From Algibacter lectus (GTDB lineage Bacteria > Bacteroidota > Bacteroidia > Flavobacteriales > Flavobacteriaceae), in NCBI RefSeq assembly GCF_900112395.1, contig NZ_FOLN01000002.1:186001-250000 (forward strand): a stretch of 64,000 nt of DNA, written 5' to 3'. Both the position numbers and the translations under genes were made by a program. How positions within the stretch are numbered: position 1 is the first letter of the stretch; each line of letters opens with the position of its first letter. Below are positions 1 through 7,735 of the stretch, in pieces. Under the pieces are notes generated by a model. It did not search any database. It worked only from the letters and a program-made list of their open reading frames with translations, and had not been told where the DNA came from.

Positions 1-319
1 TGTATTTGTCATTAGTTAGTTTATTTTTAATATTATTTAAGTTAGATAAATCAATATGGTCAATATCTAAAATCATAATATTGTTGTAAACATCCAAATT
101 CTCTAGTTTTCTACCATTTTTAAATGTTCCACAAAAAGTAACTATTGGTAATTTTATTTTTAATGTTTTATAAGAATCATAATCTTTAATGCTAGTAAAG
201 TATCTACATTTTTCTATAATATTCTTGTATTTACCTTCTTTTATATCAATGAGTTCATCCAATAAATTTGTTTGGACTATAGATTTTGTATAGAAGTTTT
301 GTAATCTAGAAACTTTCAT
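1..319 (-). CDS. VirE N-terminal / BT4734-like domain protein, partial (C-terminus beyond window)
   Basis: Reading the minus strand from ATG at 319 gives an open frame of 106 codons that runs off the left edge, so only the N-terminus is visible. It contains KLPIVTFCGTFKNGR (about residues 58-72) followed by NNIMILDIDHID (about 83-94). This matches the LP...GxF..R...LDID pattern of the BT4734-like/VirE N-terminal domain (Pfam PF08800). In Bacteroidota that domain is usually fused to primase/helicase-type regions in integrated elements. It is divergent from the reverse transcriptase and similarly AT-rich, so I infer a mobile-element context. The function of the missing part is unknown. Confidence 0.65.
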   Translation of the reverse strand, partial: MKVSRLQNFYTKSIVQTNLLDELIDIKEGKYKNIIEKCRYFTSIKDYDSYKTLKIKLPIVTFCGTFKNGRKLENLDVYNNIMILDIDHIDLSNLNNIKNKLTNDKY

Positions 320-351
320 ATTTAATGATAATTATTAAGTTATAAATATAG

Positions 352-359
352 TATATTTG
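352..359 (+). promoter_or_regulatory. -7 promoter box (TATATTTG) for the RNA-RT locus
   Basis: TATATTTG matches the Bacteroidota -7 consensus TAnnTTTG exactly. Transcription would begin 4-7 bases downstream, at about 363-366, which is the first base of the long-range stem of the candidate RNA. No clear TTTG -33 box is seen at the expected distance. Confidence 0.55.
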
Positions 360-363
360 ATAT

Positions 364-572
364 TAAGGCGTAGGCAAGAGTGAAGTTTACTTCATTATAT
401 TGAACAGGTATAAGAATTTATTCTTTAGGTGTTAGTAGCATTAACTATTTTTAGTTATAATCGAAGTCACTGAAACAATTTACGAGCCTAATAATCCTGA
501 TGCTTATGGTCTCTGCTAATTTGTATATTGGCAATGTATCTCAATCAAATTGAATACTACGCTTACGCCTTA
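364..572 (+). ncRNA. candidate structured RNA upstream of the reverse transcriptase
   Basis: TAAGGCGTAGGC (364-375) pairs with GCTTACGCCTTA (561-572) as a 12-bp stem with one G-U pair, enclosing about 185 nt. Inside are compact hairpins: 379-396 (7-bp stem, UUUA loop), 412-425 (5-bp stem, UUUA loop), 442-457 (TAACTA/TAGTTA, UUUU loop), and 518-551 (10 bp with a 3-nt bulge). The 5' end coincides with the start predicted from the TATATTTG box. The 3' end lies 7 bases before the RT ATG. Structured RNAs immediately upstream of an RT are known for retrons and for DRT2 and DRT9. This one is inferred from sequence only. All three forward frames contain stops. Confidence 0.6.
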
Positions 573-579
573 TTTTAAG

Positions 580-2346
580 ATGAAAAAGTTAGAAAATTAT
601 TATACTAATTCTGCGATAATTAAAATGCTCTGTAAACATAGAGCAGGAATATCTCATAAAAGACATAAGAAACATATGTCTAGAGATATTAGTCTTCATA
701 ATAGAACTAATAAAATTATTATTTCAAATAAAGATTTAGATTTTAAAACTATTCAACCTTTATTTCCTACACGTAGAAATTGGAAAAAATTAAGCCAAAA
801 AGAAAGATTAGACCCAAATAGACTAACTAATAGTTTAGAGAAAAATCAAATGAGGCTATGGAAGTCATATAAATTAGAAAAATATCTTGTTAATTTTAAA
901 AATAAAACGCCTGAAGATTGGTATATAAAATTATTGAAGTATTGTGATGAAATTAGAAAAAAAGTAAATGATATCTCAAAAGATAAATATATACTTAATA
1001 AACCTTCAATATTTCCTTTACCTAAATCTAATGAAAAAGGTAACTATATTTATAGACCAATTGCGAAATACACTTTAGAAGATAAAATAATTACTTCTTT
1101 ATTCTCTAAATACCTTACAATCAATTTTGATAGTGTTTTTTTAGATTGTTCATATGCTTTTAGAGCTAGAAAAAATGGTGCTGTACCAAATCACCACGAT
1201 TCAATTATTGAAATTTTAAAGTATCGAAAAAAGAATAAAAAAATTTGGGTCTCAGAATGTGATATACAAAAGTTTTTTGATACAGTTCAACATACACATC
1301 TGATTAAAATTTTTAATGAAACTATAAATGAATTATCTTTAAAAGGAATAAAAATATCTTCTAATGCAATTAAGTTGTTTTCATTGTTTTTAGATTCCTA
1401 TTCTTTTAATAATGATGTGCTTACTAAAAATAATACTTCAAAATATTTTAAAAAGAGTGGAGTGCCCGTTGGTCAATTTGGCTGGGTCGAAAAAGAACTA
1501 GTAGCTAATTATTCAAAAGATTATATTAAAGATTATAAAATAGGTGTACCACAAGGAAATGCTGTTTCTTGCTTTATTGCAAACTTGATACTGAATAATA
1601 TTGATAAAGCTGTAAAAGAAGTTGATAAAGACATTTTATATGTAAGGTATTGTGATGATATGGTCTTAGCACATAAAGATGTTAATATTTGTAAAAAAGC
1701 TTTAGAGGTTTATAAAGAAGGAATTAAAGAGAATTATCTACTTTATCACGAACCAAAAAGTTTTAAAAACTATAAAAATTCTGCAAATGACTTTTGGAAA
1801 GTTAAATCAAAAGAGCCATATTTTTTTGGAAATAAATATGTAGATGAGAAAAATATTCCTTGGCTTTCTTTTGTAGGTTATCAAATAAATTATAAAGGAG
1901 AATTAAAAGTTAGAAAAAGTTCTATAAAAAAAGAAATTAGTAAACAAATTGAAGAAACACAAAAGATTTTAGTTTCTTTAGGTCTAGATAAAGACAGGAA
2001 ATTACCTGATATTAATAAATATTCAAGAAAAACAGTTAATCAAATTGTTTTTAGCTTACAACAACGTTTAATATCAATGTCAGTTGGAAGGGTTACTATA
2101 TATAATTATAATAAAAACCTAGAACAAGGACTTTGTTGGACTAATGGCTTTCATTTACTGAATGAAAATAAAATTGTTTTAAAGCAATTAAAAGAATTAG
2201 ATAAAAGAAGAGAACAGCAGATTCTATACTTGAAAAGAATTATTTCACATTTAGATATAGAAACAAATGATGTAGATGATTTACCTAAATATATGGAAGA
2301 ATTATATTTTGGAGTTCCTTATAGCTATTTCAACCATATTAAGTAA
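580..2346 (+). CDS. reverse transcriptase, defence-associated/unknown-group (DRT/UG) type
   Basis: A 588-residue RNA-directed DNA polymerase if started at ATG 580. A TTG at 550 lies inside the candidate RNA stem and was not chosen. Palm motifs are complete: RPIAKYTLEDKI (RT1), YAFRARKNG (RT2), CDIQKFFDTV with catalytic D228, GVPQGNAVS (Q325-G326), YVRYCDD with catalytic D359/D360, and FVGYQINYKGELKVR (RT6/7 region). About 145 residues precede the palm and about 140 follow it. No maturase, endonuclease, nitrilase or protease domain is recognisable. QGNAVS argues against a diversity-generating RT, and the length argues against a retron RT. The gene is visibly richer in A+T than the housekeeping genes to the right. 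Anti-phage function is inferred from the family. Confidence 0.8.
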   Translation: MKKLENYYTNSAIIKMLCKHRAGISHKRHKKHMSRDISLHNRTNKIIISNKDLDFKTIQPLFPTRRNWKKLSQKERLDPNRLTNSLEKNQMRLWKSYKLEKYLVNFKNKTPEDWYIKLLKYCDEIRKKVNDISKDKYILNKPSIFPLPKSNEKGNYIYRPIAKYTLEDKIITSLFSKYLTINFDSVFLDCSYAFRARKNGAVPNHHDSIIEILKYRKKNKKIWVSECDIQKFFDTVQHTHLIKIFNETINELSLKGIKISSNAIKLFSLFLDSYSFNNDVLTKNNTSKYFKKSGVPVGQFGWVEKELVANYSKDYIKDYKIGVPQGNAVSCFIANLILNNIDKAVKEVDKDILYVRYCDDMVLAHKDVNICKKALEVYKEGIKENYLLYHEPKSFKNYKNSANDFWKVKSKEPYFFGNKYVDEKNIPWLSFVGYQINYKGELKVRKSSIKKEISKQIEETQKILVSLGLDKDRKLPDINKYSRKTVNQIVFSLQQRLISMSVGRVTIYNYNKNLEQGLCWTNGFHLLNENKIVLKQLKELDKRREQQILYLKRIISHLDIETNDVDDLPKYMEELYFGVPYSYFNHIK

Positions 2347-2547
2347 ATAAATATATGTTTTATCAGGTGCTAATTACTACCATAACTGAGATAATATTAA
2401 GAACCTCGATCGCTCAATTTGAAGAGTAATATATTATAGTGTAAAGTACATGGAATGATTATAAATTAAATATTTTCTCATTTAAGAGTTTGGATAAATT
2501 AATATAATTTACACATTTGCAAATGAAACCAAAATCTTAATTATATC

Positions 2548-2967
2548 ATGAAAAAGTTCCTACTTATAATGTTTCTTACCTCTTTATCTTTTAGCTGTAT
2601 AGATAAAGAAACTCAAAGAAAAAACGATGAAGCGGCACAAATTCAATTCGAGATTGAGTCTGAACAAAAATTTCCAAGTTCAAATATTGATGCCAAAGGC
2701 TCTTATAGAAAAAGAATTTTACATTCTGGTTATGAAATTAATTTTGAGATTATTAACAAAGCTAAATTTACAACTTATAAAGATCTTGTAATACAGCTTT
2801 CTTATTATTCAAAAACTAAAACATTACTTCATACAGAGAATATGAAAATTTACGAAATATTAAAACCTAACCAAGTTTTAAAAATAGAAAAAAACACAAA
2901 AGGCGGTAATATCGAAAATACTAAAACTTTAGGTTGGAGATGCATTAGCGCTTTAATAGTAGAGTAA
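2548..2967 (+). CDS. small lipoprotein, unknown function
   Basis: A 139-residue protein with a type II signal peptide (MKKFLLIMFLTSLSFSC, cysteine at 17) followed by a charged, soluble domain. Residues about 50-135 look beta-rich (GYEINFEIINKAKF, YKDLVIQLSYYSKT), compatible with a small immunoglobulin-like fold of the kind seen in flavobacterial hypothetical lipoproteins. A possible promoter is TTTG (2489-2492) with CACATTTG (2512-2519). It is monocistronic and ends just before a strong terminator. I do not recognise the family. It may or may not belong to the accessory patch. Confidence 0.6.
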   Translation: MKKFLLIMFLTSLSFSCIDKETQRKNDEAAQIQFEIESEQKFPSSNIDAKGSYRKRILHSGYEINFEIINKAKFTTYKDLVIQLSYYSKTKTLLHTENMKIYEILKPNQVLKIEKNTKGGNIENTKTLGWRCISALIVE

Positions 2968-2991
2968 TTTATATAAAAAAAGTAACTCAAA

Positions 2992-3024
2992 TAAAAAAGG
3001 TACTCAATCTGAGTACTTTTTTTT
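2992..3024 (+). terminator. rho-independent terminator after the lipoprotein gene
   Basis: GTACTCA (3000-3006) and TGAGTAC (3010-3016) form a 7-bp stem with a 3-nt loop, preceded by an A-run and followed by eight T residues. It can work on both strands. Confidence 0.85.
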
Positions 3025-3057
3025 ATGCTAATATTACTTACGTCAGAAATTATATTA

Positions 3058-3172
3058 TTATTCAATACTTTCACATCCAAACACCAATCCCCAACCAAGT
3101 AATGTTCCATCACTTTCTACGACCAAAGGCTGCATCAATCGTATAGTTTGTACTTTTGTAAATACAAATTAT
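3058..3172 (-). pseudogene. possible remnant of an enolase-superfamily gene
   Basis: On the minus strand an open frame without a start reads TKVQTIRLMQPLVVESDG then TLLGWGLVFGCESIE before a stop. It resembles the N-terminal VxxDG..GWG segment of mandelate racemase/fuconate dehydratase-like enzymes. Only about 37 codons survive, so this may be chance. The stretch also carries the promoter of the plus-strand nucleoside hydrolase. Confidence 0.2.
3151..3168 (+). promoter_or_regulatory. -7 box and overlapping dyad before the nucleoside hydrolase
   Basis: TACTTTTG (3151-3158) fits TAnnTTTG, putting the start near 3163 with a leader of about 32 nt. TTTGTA (3155-3160) and TACAAA (3163-3168) form a dyad on that start site, so it may be an operator. 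Confidence 0.4.
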
Positions 3173-3194
3173 TTCAGCAATTATAGAAAGCTAC

Positions 3195-4178
3195 ATGCAA
3201 CAACAACATCATAAACTCAATATATTTAAGAGCGTAAATTTCAATAAAGGGATTTACGTTTCTTTGTTTCAATTAATACTTCTAGTTTCCGTTTTTACTC
3301 AGGTTACAGCAGGCGCACAGATAAAAGACAACCGTTTACCCATTATTATTGATGCCGATACCGCTAATGAAGTAGACGATCTTTATGCTATAGTGAGAGC
3401 CATTAAAGAACCAAGTTTTAATATTTTGGGGATTACTTCGGCACAGTTTCATACATCGCCATTGGCAACCGAAAACACCGTACAAGAAAGCCAAGATATT
3501 AACGAAAAGATACTGAACTTAATGGGGGATTACAGCATTCCGCTACCACTAGGAAGCAATGTACCGATAACCAATAATACAGAACCAGCGAGTTCTCCGG
3601 CATCAAACTTCATTGTTAAAATGGCGCATAAATTGCCCGCTGGCGAAAAGCTAAACGTGGTTGTTTTAGGATCGAGCACCAATGTGGCGAGTGCTATTTT
3701 AGAAGATCCATCGATTATAGAAAAACTAAAAGTGCATTATCTTGGTTTTTGGCATACCGTGGAAACCAACACTTATAACAAAAAGGAATTCAATACAGGC
3801 AACGACCCAAAAGCGGTGGATATTCTACTAAATACCAAAGGTCTAGATTTGAGTATCATGACGGCAACAACCAGCCAACACTTGGTGTTTACTAAAGCAG
3901 AAGTAGATGCGCAATTAAAAAACAAAGGTGGCATTGCCGATTATTTAATAAACCGTTGGGACACCTACGAGCGTTGGTGGACCAAAGACGATCCGGAAAA
4001 GAAAAGCTGGATTATGTGGGATGTTGCTATTATTGAAGCGCTCGCACATCCAGAATTATCGAAAATTGAGACCTTTTTAACACCTCCAGAAAACACACCT
4101 CGCTTAATAAACATCCATACCAAAATAGATATAGACCTTATGAAAACGGATTTCTGGCAAAGCTTAAATAAAAAATAA
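3195..4178 (+). CDS. secreted/periplasmic nucleoside hydrolase (IUNH family)
   Basis: A 327-residue inosine-uridine-preferring nucleoside hydrolase. It cleaves the N-glycosidic bond of nucleosides to base and ribose. The calcium/ribose-binding DADTANEVDD is at residues 53-62, directly after an N-terminal hydrophobic segment (about 18-42, ending TAGAQ) that looks like a signal peptide with an extended n-region, so the enzyme is probably exported. The central VVVLGSSTNVASAI fits the family LGPLTNLA segment. Length is typical. Three bases after its stop a kinase gene begins, suggesting a two-gene salvage operon. Confidence 0.85.
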   Translation: MQQQHHKLNIFKSVNFNKGIYVSLFQLILLVSVFTQVTAGAQIKDNRLPIIIDADTANEVDDLYAIVRAIKEPSFNILGITSAQFHTSPLATENTVQESQDINEKILNLMGDYSIPLPLGSNVPITNNTEPASSPASNFIVKMAHKLPAGEKLNVVVLGSSTNVASAILEDPSIIEKLKVHYLGFWHTVETNTYNKKEFNTGNDPKAVDILLNTKGLDLSIMTATTSQHLVFTKAEVDAQLKNKGGIADYLINRWDTYERWWTKDDPEKKSWIMWDVAIIEALAHPELSKIETFLTPPENTPRLINIHTKIDIDLMKTDFWQSLNKK

Positions 4179-4181
4179 CCT

Positions 4182-5150
4182 ATGTATTTAGATATTAATA
4201 GTTCCATTTTAGATTTTGAGACGTCTTTAAATACCATGGGGTTTTTAGACCTAAAACAAGAACGTATTCTTTCTATAGAAAAGCCTGGTGAGGGCAACAT
4301 GAATGTGGTGCTTAGAATCCGTACCAATACGCGGTCTTTTATTGTAAAACAATCGCGTCCGTTTGTTCAAAAATATCAAGATATTACGGCACCTATTGAG
4401 CGTATCGATGTGGAGTTTCAGTTTTACAAAGCGATTACCAATAAGGCTATTGCGCCACATATTCCTAAAATACTAGCTTATAATGCGGATAATTATTTGC
4501 TTATTCTGGAAGATTTAGGCGATTGCCAAGATATGTCGTATCTCTATGAAGATAGAACAATGCCCAGCTCGCAACTGCATGAACTTATAGATATTGCCGC
4601 GGAAATTCATAAATCTAAACCAACGGCATATCCTCAAAATATGGACTTGCGTTTGCTTAACCATCAACACATATTTGTTTTGCCTTTTTTAAAGGATAGC
4701 GATTTTCATTTAGATACCATTCAAAACGGACTTCAGGAATTGGCTTTAATTTACAGAAATGATGCCGCTTTAAAAATAGAGATTGCAAAGGTTGGCGAGC
4801 AATATTTATCTAAAGGTGATACGCTTTTGCACGGCGATTATTATCCTGGAAGTTGGATGACGAAGGCAAACCATACCTATGTGATTGATCCGGAATTTAG
4901 TTTTATGGGTTTTGCCGAATTTGATATTGGCGTTATGGCAGCACATACTATTATGATCACCATGAACATCGATTGTTTAGAAAGCATAAAAAATAGATAC
5001 CCAAAAACCTTGAACGCCAATTTGCTTGCCAAAGTTGCCGGAATAGAAATTATGCGTAGATTAATTGGTTTGGCACAATTGCCTTTAAAAAGATCGATTG
5101 AAGAAAAAAAGTCACTTTTAGAAATGGCACGAACGCTTATTTTGAATTAG
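4182..5150 (+). CDS. APH-fold small-molecule kinase, similar to methylthioribose kinase
   Basis: A 322-residue aminoglycoside-phosphotransferase-fold kinase. The nucleotide-binding GEGNMNVVLRI loop is near residues 31-41, the Brenner motif LLHGDYYPGSW has HGD at 217-219, and the metal-binding VIDPEFSF has D236. HGD..PGS with IDPEF is more like methylthioribose kinase than like antibiotic kinases. No signal peptide. It follows the nucleoside hydrolase by 3 bases, so a plausible role is phosphorylating the sugar released from a nucleoside. Substrate is inference; a homoserine or choline kinase-like role cannot be excluded. Confidence 0.7.
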   Translation: MYLDINSSILDFETSLNTMGFLDLKQERILSIEKPGEGNMNVVLRIRTNTRSFIVKQSRPFVQKYQDITAPIERIDVEFQFYKAITNKAIAPHIPKILAYNADNYLLILEDLGDCQDMSYLYEDRTMPSSQLHELIDIAAEIHKSKPTAYPQNMDLRLLNHQHIFVLPFLKDSDFHLDTIQNGLQELALIYRNDAALKIEIAKVGEQYLSKGDTLLHGDYYPGSWMTKANHTYVIDPEFSFMGFAEFDIGVMAAHTIMITMNIDCLESIKNRYPKTLNANLLAKVAGIEIMRRLIGLAQLPLKRSIEEKKSLLEMARTLILN

Positions 5151-5343
5151 AGATATCTAGATTTAATTTTTTCAGTAAAAACATCGAATTTCGTCGTTCG
5201 CTGAGAATCGCGTATTTGAAAAAACTTTAGTCCTTGTACAGAATATTCAATTTATGCGAAACATGAAAAATAGCTGTTTTTAGTTCCTAAAAGAGAAAAA
5301 AATTCGAATTTGGTATCTCGCGGAAATAAACTTACTATTTTCA

Positions 5344-5351
5344 TACATTTG
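5344..5351 (+). promoter_or_regulatory. -7 box TACATTTG just before the AraC-type gene
   Basis: TACATTTG fits TAnnTTTG exactly. The ATG begins only 4 bases after it (5356), so transcripts would be nearly leaderless, or translation may start downstream, for example at the Met codon at residue 21. Confidence 0.4.
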
Positions 5352-5355
5352 TAAT

Positions 5356-6234
5356 ATGACACATGATTTACCTAAAATAGAATTTAAATCAGCTTTTGAA
5401 TTAGATATTGAAGTCATGACCTTTGCCGAAACTTTTGAAAAGTTAGGTTTATCTACAAGTCATGATCCGTTTTCATCACATAGAATTTTATTTCATCTTA
5501 TCATCATTGTTACCAAAAACACTTATGAGCATGTTGTCGATTTTAAATCTTACACCTTAGTTGAGGGAAGTTCTATCTTTATTTCTAAAAATCAAATCCA
5601 TCATTTTAATAAAGAACTGATAAACGCGGAAGGCTATTGTATTATTTTTAATAGTTCGTTTGTAGATAAATCACATTATTTATTAAGCACTTTAAATTTA
5701 AATCGGTTATTTAATTACCATATTGAAACACCCGTAATTCACCAAAGTAAAACCGATCATGATAACCTGATTAGTACAGCACATAATTTGCGTAATGAGT
5801 ATATGTTCTCTAATGGTTTTGGCAAGTCGCAAATATTAAGTAACCTGCTTAATGTTTTACTACTTAAGGCAGAACGGACCAAAGAAAACCAATCTGTTAA
5901 AGACATTAATATGCATTGGTTAGAGAAATTTACCGCATTTAAAGATATACTTGAAGATGAGTTTGCAAATACTAGAAGTTCAAGATATTATGCTTCAAAA
6001 TTATTTATTTCTTATAAGTTTCTAAACGATATTGTTAAGACGCTTACTGGCAAGACTGTAAAAGCGTTTATAGACGATTTTGTAATTATTGAAATTAAGC
6101 GCTACCTAGTTACAACCTCACTTTCTATTAAAGAAATAAGTTATAAAACCGGCTTTGAAGAACCTGCAAATATGGGTAAGTTTTTTAGAAAAAACACAGG
6201 CTTTACACCACTTAAATTTCGGAATAAAACATAA
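5356..6234 (+). CDS. AraC family transcriptional regulator
   Basis: A 292-residue regulator with an N-terminal cupin-like sensing domain (about 20-170, with LVEGSSIFISKNQIHHF typical of AraC-type effector domains). The C-terminal double helix-turn-helix covers about 190-290. The second HTH contains LSIKEISYKTGFEEPANMGK and ends KNTGFTPLKFRN, the classic AraC signature. It lies just upstream of a metallo-beta-lactamase-fold lipoprotein and ABM-like genes on the same strand, so it may control them. No effector can be named. Confidence 0.9.
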   Translation: MTHDLPKIEFKSAFELDIEVMTFAETFEKLGLSTSHDPFSSHRILFHLIIIVTKNTYEHVVDFKSYTLVEGSSIFISKNQIHHFNKELINAEGYCIIFNSSFVDKSHYLLSTLNLNRLFNYHIETPVIHQSKTDHDNLISTAHNLRNEYMFSNGFGKSQILSNLLNVLLLKAERTKENQSVKDINMHWLEKFTAFKDILEDEFANTRSSRYYASKLFISYKFLNDIVKTLTGKTVKAFIDDFVIIEIKRYLVTTSLSIKEISYKTGFEEPANMGKFFRKNTGFTPLKFRNKT

Positions 6235-6334
6235 ATACAAGGTTACACTTTTACCTTTTTTATCATCATTTTGATTAGCTTAATACTGCGGCGCTAATGC
6301 ATCTTTGCAGTATAATTATTAATCTAAAAATAAA

Positions 6335-7294
6335 ATGATGAAATCTTTCAAATTAAAATTTATGGCCATTATTGTTTTGGCTATCACTATTGTCTCTTGT
6401 AATAATGATGACGATTCTAATGCTCAAAAAACAGTTGATTTTGGAACTGCACCGTCAAGCTCCATGATAACTTTGGGCACTGTAGATGTTATTACAGAAA
6501 ACACAGTAAGATACCACACGCTTAATTTTGATACCGCTCCATACACAGTAACTATTGTAGAAACAGAAAATACTGTTGTTTTAGTAGATTTAGGACCTGC
6601 ACCAGTTTTTGCAGACGAACTAAAAGCTTATGTAGATGCTATTAATAAACCTGGTGCTGTAATAATTACTCACAACCACGGCGATCATTATGGTGGTGCT
6701 GGAAATTTTGCAGATTTAGATTTTTATGCTGAAAGTACTGTGGCTACACAATTAAACAGTACAGCAGACTTTACAAGCTTGCATCCTAATGCGGTTATTG
6801 GGGTGAGCGATTTTCAAGAAATAGGCGATTTAACTTATGTTTTTGATAAAGTATCTAACGCAGAAACTGGAGAAAACGGTTATGTTTATAATGCTGCGCA
6901 TAAAGTTCTTTTTGCTGGAGACCTTATTTACAATCTATCGCATCCATATTTAAGAGAATACACGCCAAATAGTGGTGATGATGAAATTGATAACTGGATT
7001 GCTGGTTTAAATGTATTGAAAGCCAACTTTGCAGATTACAACCATATTTTTGTTGGTCATAATGGTTCTCGTGCTGATGTTGAAACGTCTATCGACGAAA
7101 ACATCGACTATTTACAAAATGCACAAGGCCTTATAAAAGGTACACAAACTACTACTGGTGGTGGCACAGCGACAACAAACCAAGAGGTAATTGACGAGCT
7201 GGAAGTATTGTACCCTAACTATTTAGATGGTGGTCTTTATTTATCGTTACCTGATGCGTTCTTCCCTGGAGATACAGGAGCAGATTGGTTTTAA
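6335..7294 (+). CDS. metallo-beta-lactamase-fold lipoprotein hydrolase
   Basis: A 319-residue protein with a lipoprotein signal (lipobox IVSC near residue 22) and a metallo-beta-lactamase fold. The zinc-binding HNHGDH is at residues 113-118, FAGDLIYN supplies the later metal-bridging aspartate, and VGHNGS the last histidine. Two ATGs are adjacent (6335, 6338). The protein probably sits in the cell envelope and hydrolyses an ester, lactone or similar bond. It precedes two ABM-like genes by 51 bases, so co-transcription is likely. Substrate unknown. Confidence 0.85.
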   Translation: MMKSFKLKFMAIIVLAITIVSCNNDDDSNAQKTVDFGTAPSSSMITLGTVDVITENTVRYHTLNFDTAPYTVTIVETENTVVLVDLGPAPVFADELKAYVDAINKPGAVIITHNHGDHYGGAGNFADLDFYAESTVATQLNSTADFTSLHPNAVIGVSDFQEIGDLTYVFDKVSNAETGENGYVYNAAHKVLFAGDLIYNLSHPYLREYTPNSGDDEIDNWIAGLNVLKANFADYNHIFVGHNGSRADVETSIDENIDYLQNAQGLIKGTQTTTGGGTATTNQEVIDELEVLYPNYLDGGLYLSLPDAFFPGDTGADWF

Positions 7295-7345
7295 TACCAA
7301 ACACCAAATTTATTACCCCTACATTAAATTTAAAACACATTAATT

Positions 7346-7732
7346 ATGAATATTAAATTAATAGCATTTGCAATAATAGGTTTACTAGTTAGTAGTTGTA
7401 GTAATACAAAATCTGTTTTAGAAGTAACAACCTTTAAAACAAAATCACTAAACAACATATCTGTTTTTAATAAGCTTGATGCTGAAGTTGAGACTAATTT
7501 TACAGCAAAACAACCAGGTTTTATTAAGCGCCAAAGTGGAATAAATGAAAATGGAGAATATGTGGTTTTGGTATATTGGGAATCTCTTGAAAACGCTAAA
7601 GCGTCTATGGAAAAATTTATGACTGATCCCTCTGTAGCCAAATATGCTTCTATGATTGATGGAGTTTCCATGAAAATGTCGCGCTATCATATTGAAGATG
7701 ATTTTAATGCGGCTCACAGTAATTTTGTTTAA
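7346..7732 (+). CDS. ABM-like (antibiotic biosynthesis monooxygenase fold) lipoprotein
   Basis: A 128-residue protein with a lipobox (GLLVSSC, cysteine near 18) and a small alpha/beta domain containing GFIKRQSGINENGEYVVLVY, a pattern of the dimeric ABM/ferredoxin-like fold. It is closely related to the next gene (NENGEYVVLVYW versus NENGEQIVVVYW), so the pair arose by tandem duplication. ABM-fold proteins include quinone-modifying and stress proteins; the activity here is unknown. Confidence 0.65.
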   Translation: MNIKLIAFAIIGLLVSSCSNTKSVLEVTTFKTKSLNNISVFNKLDAEVETNFTAKQPGFIKRQSGINENGEYVVLVYWESLENAKASMEKFMTDPSVAKYASMIDGVSMKMSRYHIEDDFNAAHSNFV

Positions 7733-7735
7733 GTA

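Noticed and set aside
550-579. TTG start codon extending the reverse transcriptase by 10 residues
   Set aside because: It lies inside the 3' arm region of the candidate RNA; ATG 580 immediately after the stem is more natural.
364-2346. Diversity-generating retroelement or retron
   Set aside because: The RT has QGNAVS rather than the DGR [IL]GxxxSQ pattern, no repeat pair of template/variable type was seen, and the protein is far longer than retron RTs.
2850-3113. 87-codon minus-strand open frame
   Set aside because: It overlaps the end of the lipoprotein gene and crosses its terminator hairpin.
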